In this document: positions 23,996-27,250 of the stretch, one piece after another | Numbering within the stretch: position 1 is the stretch's first letter | Layout of the letters: every line of letters begins with the position of its first letter | Source: UBA7985 sp002711265 | GTDB lineage: Bacteria; Pseudomonadota; Alphaproteobacteria; UBA7985 | Reading direction: 5' to 3' | Assembly (NCBI GenBank): GCA_965660945.1 | Contig: CBFIBS010000022.1 | Coordinates: forward strand, 1-27,250 | Length of the DNA stretch: 27,250 nucleotides | The notes under the pieces: model-generated | The model's database searches: none | The model's input: only the letters and a program-made list of their open reading frames with translations | What the model was told of the DNA's origin: nothing | Position numbers and translations under genes: made by a program

Positions 23996-24577
23996 TCAGA
24001 GCGCGTCGAGCGCCTCTTTGAGGTTGGTGTATGCGTAGCAATCGCCGCACAGGGCGCCCAGCGTGCTGAGGTTTTCCCGGGCCTGCTCGACCCGTCCGGT
24101 CTCAATATACAGATAGCCCTGGTAGTTCAGTGCTCCCAAATGCTCAGGATCGAGCCCCAGGGCGCGCTTGTAGGCCGCCTCCGACTGCCGGTAGTTCTCA
24201 ACGTTGCGGTAGGAAAAACCGAGCTCGTTCCAGGCATCAGCGTTGCCCGGCTCCATGTAGGTCACCTTTTGCAGGTTGGAGACCGCCCGCCGGTACCAAC
24301 CGCGTTCGATAAAATCGAGCGCTTCTTCGAACAGGGCCAGCGCGTCGGGTTCTTCGGCCGAGGCCGTGGTCTGGCCGCCGTAGGACGACGACGAGCTGCT
24401 GCTCGACGATGACGAAGAGCTTGTGCCGACGGCCTGGGCACTGAGCGGCAGCAGCAGGGCTGCGCCGAAAATCATCAGGCCGAAAAGCGCCGTCAAACGA
24501 CGGGCAACGGGATTGGTGAGACGGCCTGCGACCGCCAGTCGGGGAGAGCTTTGGGAAAGCGCGGCGAAGGAATGCAT
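23996..24577 (-). CDS. Exported TPR protein with a polyserine tract
   Basis: The 193-aa product has a long signal peptide (hydrophobic core LTALFGLMIFGAALLLPL, cleavage near SAQA, about residue 49). A run of 13 serines (53-65) then YGG follows. Three tetratricopeptide-like repeats cover about 75-185, for example ALFEEALDFIERGWYRRAVSNLQKV, ADAWNELGFSYRNVENYRQSEAAYKRAL and LGALNYQGYLYIETGRVEQARENL. Two cysteines (ALCGDCYAY) lie near the end and could form a disulfide in the periplasm. A GGAG site nine bases upstream supports the ATG at 24577. It is probably a periplasmic protein-interaction factor; no partner is indicated. Confidence 0.83.
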   Translation of the reverse strand: MHSFAALSQSSPRLAVAGRLTNPVARRLTALFGLMIFGAALLLPLSAQAVGTSSSSSSSSSSSSSYGGQTTASAEEPDALALFEEALDFIERGWYRRAVSNLQKVTYMEPGNADAWNELGFSYRNVENYRQSEAAYKRALGLDPEHLGALNYQGYLYIETGRVEQARENLSTLGALCGDCYAYTNLKEALDAL

Positions 24578-24764
24578 GGTCTGGGTCTCCGAAGTTCAGG
24601 TGGCTGGTCCCGGAGCCCGCGCTCGGCGGGGAGGAGGGTAACGCGGAGGCTTTATCGAGATGAGTGCGGGTCCGGTACCGGCCAATACGCCATCAAGTGT
24701 CGCAAACATCCCCGCTGACCAGTCACGATGCCGTTAGGTCGCAGCCAAGGCCGGTCGTACCGGG

Positions 24765-25601
24765 TCAGACCCGCAGCATCATGAGGGCCGCCGCCGCCGC
24801 GGCCGACACGTTCAGGTGCGGAAATGCCGGGTCGGTCGGTAACCGCATGAGCACGTCAACCGTCTCCCGGGTCTTCTCCCGCAGGCCCTTGCCCTCTGCG
24901 CCCAGCACCAGCACCCGGCGCTGCTTGGGTGGGACAAAGATATCCTCGGCCGCCTCCGCACCATCCAGCCCCATCAGCACGGCACCGGTCTCACCCAGCG
25001 CGTTCAGGGCGTCGGCGAGATTGGTCACCCGCGCCCAGGGCAGGCGGTCGACCCCGCCCACGGCAGCCCGCGACAGCGCGCCGGTTTCAAAGGGTGCGTT
25101 GCGGTCGGTGGTCACCAGCGCCTGCGCGCCAAAGGCGACGGCCGAGCGGATAATCGCACCGACATTCTGCGGGTCGGTCACCTGGTCGAGCACCACCACC
25201 AGCCCCGTCTGCTCGCTCAGCCGGCCGCAAACTGCCTTGAAGTCGGCATTGTCCAGCGGCCGGGTCTTGAGCACCACGCCCTGGTGCGGCGCTCCGTCGG
25301 GGACGAGGGTGCCCATATGCTGGGCCGAGGTCGCCTGCAAGGGTGGCGGGTTGTGGTGGCGTTCGAGGATGGGTTCGAGGATCGGGCGCAGCGCCTCTTC
25401 CTTCTTCTGATCAAAGAACAGCGTCCCCGGGCGGCGATCCGGGTTCTCCAGCGCCGCGCAGACCGCGTGCAGACCATAGAGGTGCACCCAGGCCGGGGGC
25501 TTGGGGCGCTCGTTGACCGGCTTGAACGGGGCCTTGAACGGGGCCTTGGACGGGGGCTTGGCGGATGCGGCATCCTGCCGACGGGGTCTTTGGTCTTTCA
25601 T
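24765..25601 (-). CDS. rlmB: 23S rRNA (guanosine-2'-O-)-methyltransferase, TrmH/RlmB family
   Basis: This SPOUT-class enzyme methylates a ribose 2'-OH; RlmB acts on G2251 of 23S rRNA in E. coli. From the ATG at 25601 it is 278 aa, with an L30e-like substrate-binding domain (about 35-110, VHLYGLHAVCAAL) and the SPOUT domain. The three SPOUT motifs are LDQVTDPQNVGAIIRSA, LGAEGKGLRE and LNVSAAAAAALM, forming the trefoil-knot SAM site. The basic N-terminus (KAPFKAPFKPVNERPKPP) is an extension built from a 12-bp repeat. ATG at 25622 is an alternative start. RlmB versus another TrmH-type target is inferred from the domain layout only. Confidence 0.88.
   Translation of the reverse strand: MKDQRPRRQDAASAKPPSKAPFKAPFKPVNERPKPPAWVHLYGLHAVCAALENPDRRPGTLFFDQKKEEALRPILEPILERHHNPPPLQATSAQHMGTLVPDGAPHQGVVLKTRPLDNADFKAVCGRLSEQTGLVVVLDQVTDPQNVGAIIRSAVAFGAQALVTTDRNAPFETGALSRAAVGGVDRLPWARVTNLADALNALGETGAVLMGLDGAEAAEDIFVPPKQRRVLVLGAEGKGLREKTRETVDVLMRLPTDPAFPHLNVSAAAAAALMMLRV
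25519..25566. repeat. 12-bp tandem repeat in the rlmB N-terminal region
   Basis: Units GGCTTGAACGGG, GCCTTGAACGGG, GCCTTGGACGGG and a degenerate GGCTTGGCGGAT run head to tail. Twelve bases equal four codons, so the repeat encodes the KAPFKAPF pattern without shifting frame. Copy number may vary between strains. Confidence 0.8.
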
Positions 25602-25665
25602 AGCCCTATGACTGGGGCGCATTGGACCCAAGTACAAGTGTTGGAGTTGAAGGGCAGGTTTTGCC

Positions 25666-25694
25666 GTGACAGATGGCACGGGTTGTTCTACATC
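25666..25694 (+). promoter_or_regulatory. Predicted tRNA-Tyr promoter
   Basis: GTGACA (25666-25671) and TACATC (25689-25694) have a 17-base spacer and lie 16 bases upstream of the mature tRNA 5' end. Confidence 0.4.
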
Positions 25695-25710
25695 GACGGC
25701 CTGCCCCTGT

Positions 25711-25794
25711 GGAGAGATGGCAGAGCGGCTAAATGCGTCGGATTGTAAATCCGATCCTTCGGGTACGGTGGTTCGAATCCACCTCTCTCCACCA
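25711..25794 (+). tRNA. tRNA-Tyr (anticodon GTA)
   Basis: The acceptor stem GGAGAGA pairs with TCTCTCC. The anticodon stem TCGGA/TCCGA encloses TTGTAAA (anticodon GTA). A long class II variable arm containing a CCTTCGGG hairpin and a T arm GGTGG-TTCGAAT-CCACC follow, with discriminator A and an encoded CCA. The long variable arm is as expected for bacterial tRNA-Tyr. Confidence 0.97.
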
Positions 25795-25881
25795 CTCTTT
25801 CTCTATCATTCCCCGCGTCGCGCTGCGGCCCCCCGCTCCCGGTGCGGCGTCGCATCATCCGACCGGGTACAAGGGTCCGAC

Positions 25882-27009
25882 ATGAGCGCTGCTGACACCG
25901 ACTTTGAAATCTTCCTCGTCGGTCTCCCCGGGCTTGAGTCGGTCCTGCGGCGCGAGGCGATGGCGCTGGGCTTTCCCGACCCGCAGATGGTCCCCGGCGG
26001 GGTCACCTTTAGCGGCGACTGGCGCGATGTCTGGCAGGCCAACCTGTACAGCCGCTGTGCCAGCCGGGTGCTTGTCCGGATCGCGAGCTTTCGCGCCCCG
26101 CATCTGGCCACGCTCGACAAGCGCGCGCGGAAGCTGCCCTGGGAGCAGTTCCTTCGCCCCGACGTTCCGGTGCGGATCGAGGCCTCCTCCAAGCGCTCGG
26201 CGGTCTACCATACCGGCGCCATCGCGCAGCGGGTCGGCAACGCCATTGAGGCCACGCTGGGCCTGCAGCCCACTGATAGCGCCGAGCTGTGCCTGCGCGT
26301 GCGGTTTGATGACGATCTCTGCACCCTGTCGATCGACACCTCCGGTGATCCCCTGCACAAACGCGGGTTCAAACAGGCGGTCAATAAAGCCCCACTGCGC
26401 GAAACCATGGCGGCGCAGCTCCTGCGCGCCTGCGGCTACGGTGGTGGCGAGGCTGTGCTCGACCCCATGTGCGGATCGGGTACCTTCGCCATCGAGGCCG
26501 CTGAAATCGCGGCCGGGCTGGCCCCGGGACGCGCGCGCCGCTTCAGTTTCGAGGCCCTGCCGGGCTTCGACGCGGAGGTTTTCGCCACGATGAAGGCGGA
26601 TCTGCCGACGGCTGACCTCGACATCGCCCATCGCTCTTACGGCAGCGACCGGGACGCTGGCGCCATCGACATGAGCCGCGCCAATGCCCAGCGCGCCGGG
26701 ATCGAGGCGTTGACCCGTTTCGAGGCGCGGGCGATCAGTGCCGTCACCCGCCCCGAGGGCCTCGACAGCGGTCTGGTGATCGCCAATCCGCCCTACGGTG
26801 ACCGCATCGGCGACCCGGGGGCCCTGACCGGGCTCTACGCCAGCTTCGGGCGGGTCATGCGCGAGCAGTTCAGCGGCTGGCGGGTGGGCATGATCACCGA
26901 TAAACCCGCACTGGCGCAGGCCACGGGCCTGCCCTTCAAGGGGCCGTCGGCGCCGATCCCGCACGGCGGGCTCAAAGTGCGGCTTTATCAGACACCCGCA
27001 CTCGATTAG
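25882..27009 (+). CDS. THUMP-domain class I SAM-dependent RNA methyltransferase (RlmL/YpsC-like)
   Basis: The 375-aa product has an N-terminal ferredoxin-like plus THUMP RNA-binding region (about 1-160; FEIFLVGLPGLESVLRREA, then VRIEASSKRSAVYHTGAIAQRV and LSIDTSGDPLHKRGFK). A Rossmann-fold methyltransferase domain follows. SAM-binding motif I is LDPMCGSGTFAIEAA (about 182-196) and the catalytic motif is NPPYGDRIG (292-300), typical of base N-methylation. This is the layout of the N-terminal half of RlmL, which makes m2G2445 in 23S rRNA; Bacillus YpsC is similar. The rRNA site is inferred. The start at 25882 lies after tRNA-Tyr; upstream in-frame codons run through the tRNA and are rejected. 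Confidence 0.88.
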   Translation: MSAADTDFEIFLVGLPGLESVLRREAMALGFPDPQMVPGGVTFSGDWRDVWQANLYSRCASRVLVRIASFRAPHLATLDKRARKLPWEQFLRPDVPVRIEASSKRSAVYHTGAIAQRVGNAIEATLGLQPTDSAELCLRVRFDDDLCTLSIDTSGDPLHKRGFKQAVNKAPLRETMAAQLLRACGYGGGEAVLDPMCGSGTFAIEAAEIAAGLAPGRARRFSFEALPGFDAEVFATMKADLPTADLDIAHRSYGSDRDAGAIDMSRANAQRAGIEALTRFEARAISAVTRPEGLDSGLVIANPPYGDRIGDPGALTGLYASFGRVMREQFSGWRVGMITDKPALAQATGLPFKGPSAPIPHGGLKVRLYQTPALD

Positions 27010-27061
27010 CGCGAAGGAGCTGCAGCCGGGCTGCCCTTCGGATTTGTGACCCTGGTCTGGC

Positions 27062-27090
27062 TTGCGAACGCGGTCAGCGCGCACTATTGA
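27062..27090 (+). promoter_or_regulatory. Predicted tRNA-Gly promoter
   Basis: TTGCGA (27062-27067) and TATTGA (27085-27090) have a 17-base spacer, 15 bases upstream of the tRNA 5' end. Confidence 0.4.
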
Positions 27091-27105
27091 TAGCGCAGGC
27101 GTTGA

Positions 27106-27179
27106 GCGGGCGTAGTTCAACGGTAGAACGACAGCCTTCCAAGCTGTATATGCCGGTTCGATTCCGGTCGCCCGCTCCA
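27106..27179 (+). tRNA. tRNA-Gly (anticodon TCC)
   Basis: The acceptor stem GCGGGCG pairs with CGCCCGC. The anticodon stem ACAGC/GCTGT encloses CTTCCAA (anticodon TCC). The T arm is GCCGG-TTCGATT-CCGGT, followed by discriminator T and an encoded CCA. I see nothing further in the 70 bases to the window end. Confidence 0.96.
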
Positions 27180-27250
27180 TCCGGTCCCGTCGCTCCTGCA
27201 GCACCGCTGCGCTTGCGCGGCTGCGAAGTCCAAAATTCTCTTAAATCGAC

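Noticed and set aside
25855..27204. A 449-codon open frame on the minus strand opposite the THUMP methyltransferase
   Set aside because: It is antisense to a gene with clear SAM and NPPYG motifs and also crosses tRNA-Gly.

Overview
The window looks like chromosomal DNA from an alphaproteobacterium of the Rhodobacterales type. It is GC-rich and gene-dense, and its left third carries the block murA - DUF2948 - (hisG) - hisD - UPF0262 - low-molecular-weight phosphatase - infA - maf - RNase E/G, an order I know from Rhodobacteraceae. Other alphaproteobacterial signs are the short HisG, the dCTP deaminase type, and purC-bolA-grxD. I see no phage, transposase, plasmid, CRISPR or defence genes.

Layout. 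1-7519 (minus strand): a long run of co-directional, mostly overlapping housekeeping genes, from a 58-aa protein and dcd through murA and the his genes to infA, maf and an RNase E/G gene cut by the window edge. 7704-10531 (plus strand): tRNA-Thr(GGT), a secreted alpha/beta hydrolase, and an amidase. 10622-15917 (minus strand): a ureohydrolase, a class V aminotransferase-like PLP enzyme, a 595-bp repeat-filled gap, an RpiR-type regulator, and a large low-complexity lipoprotein. 16055-18950 (minus strand): aconitase with its terminator and a 14-bp tandem array that ends on its stop codon. 19188-22144: a TANGO2/NRDE-like protein (+), a small two-helix membrane protein (-), a divergent PurC, BolA and monothiol glutaredoxin (+). 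22145-22641: a second repeat-filled gap and a terminator. 22642-25601 (minus strand): rplA, rplK, a TPR protein and an rlmB-type 23S rRNA methyltransferase. 25711-27179 (plus strand): tRNA-Tyr(GTA), a THUMP-type RNA methyltransferase and tRNA-Gly(TCC).

How the genes fit together: the left block combines cell-wall precursor synthesis (MurA), dUTP supply (Dcd), histidine synthesis (HisG, HisD) and translation/RNA turnover (IF-1, RNase E/G). BolA and the CGFS glutaredoxin are a known Fe-S/iron partnership. The right end is about ribosome and tRNA function.

The most notable signal is not a gene. It is a family of four related, hairpin-rich intergenic elements, two in each of two gaps 9 kb apart. 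The full-length form is 159 bp with 49-bp inverted-repeat ends. Two shorter copies keep their stem pairing through compensatory changes. This looks like a REP/BIME- or MITE-like non-autonomous element. I found no convincing new multi-gene system. The next most interesting items are the tandem array at the aconitase stop codon, a PurC that departs from the family at several conserved positions, and the displacement of rplK-rplA from secE-nusG.
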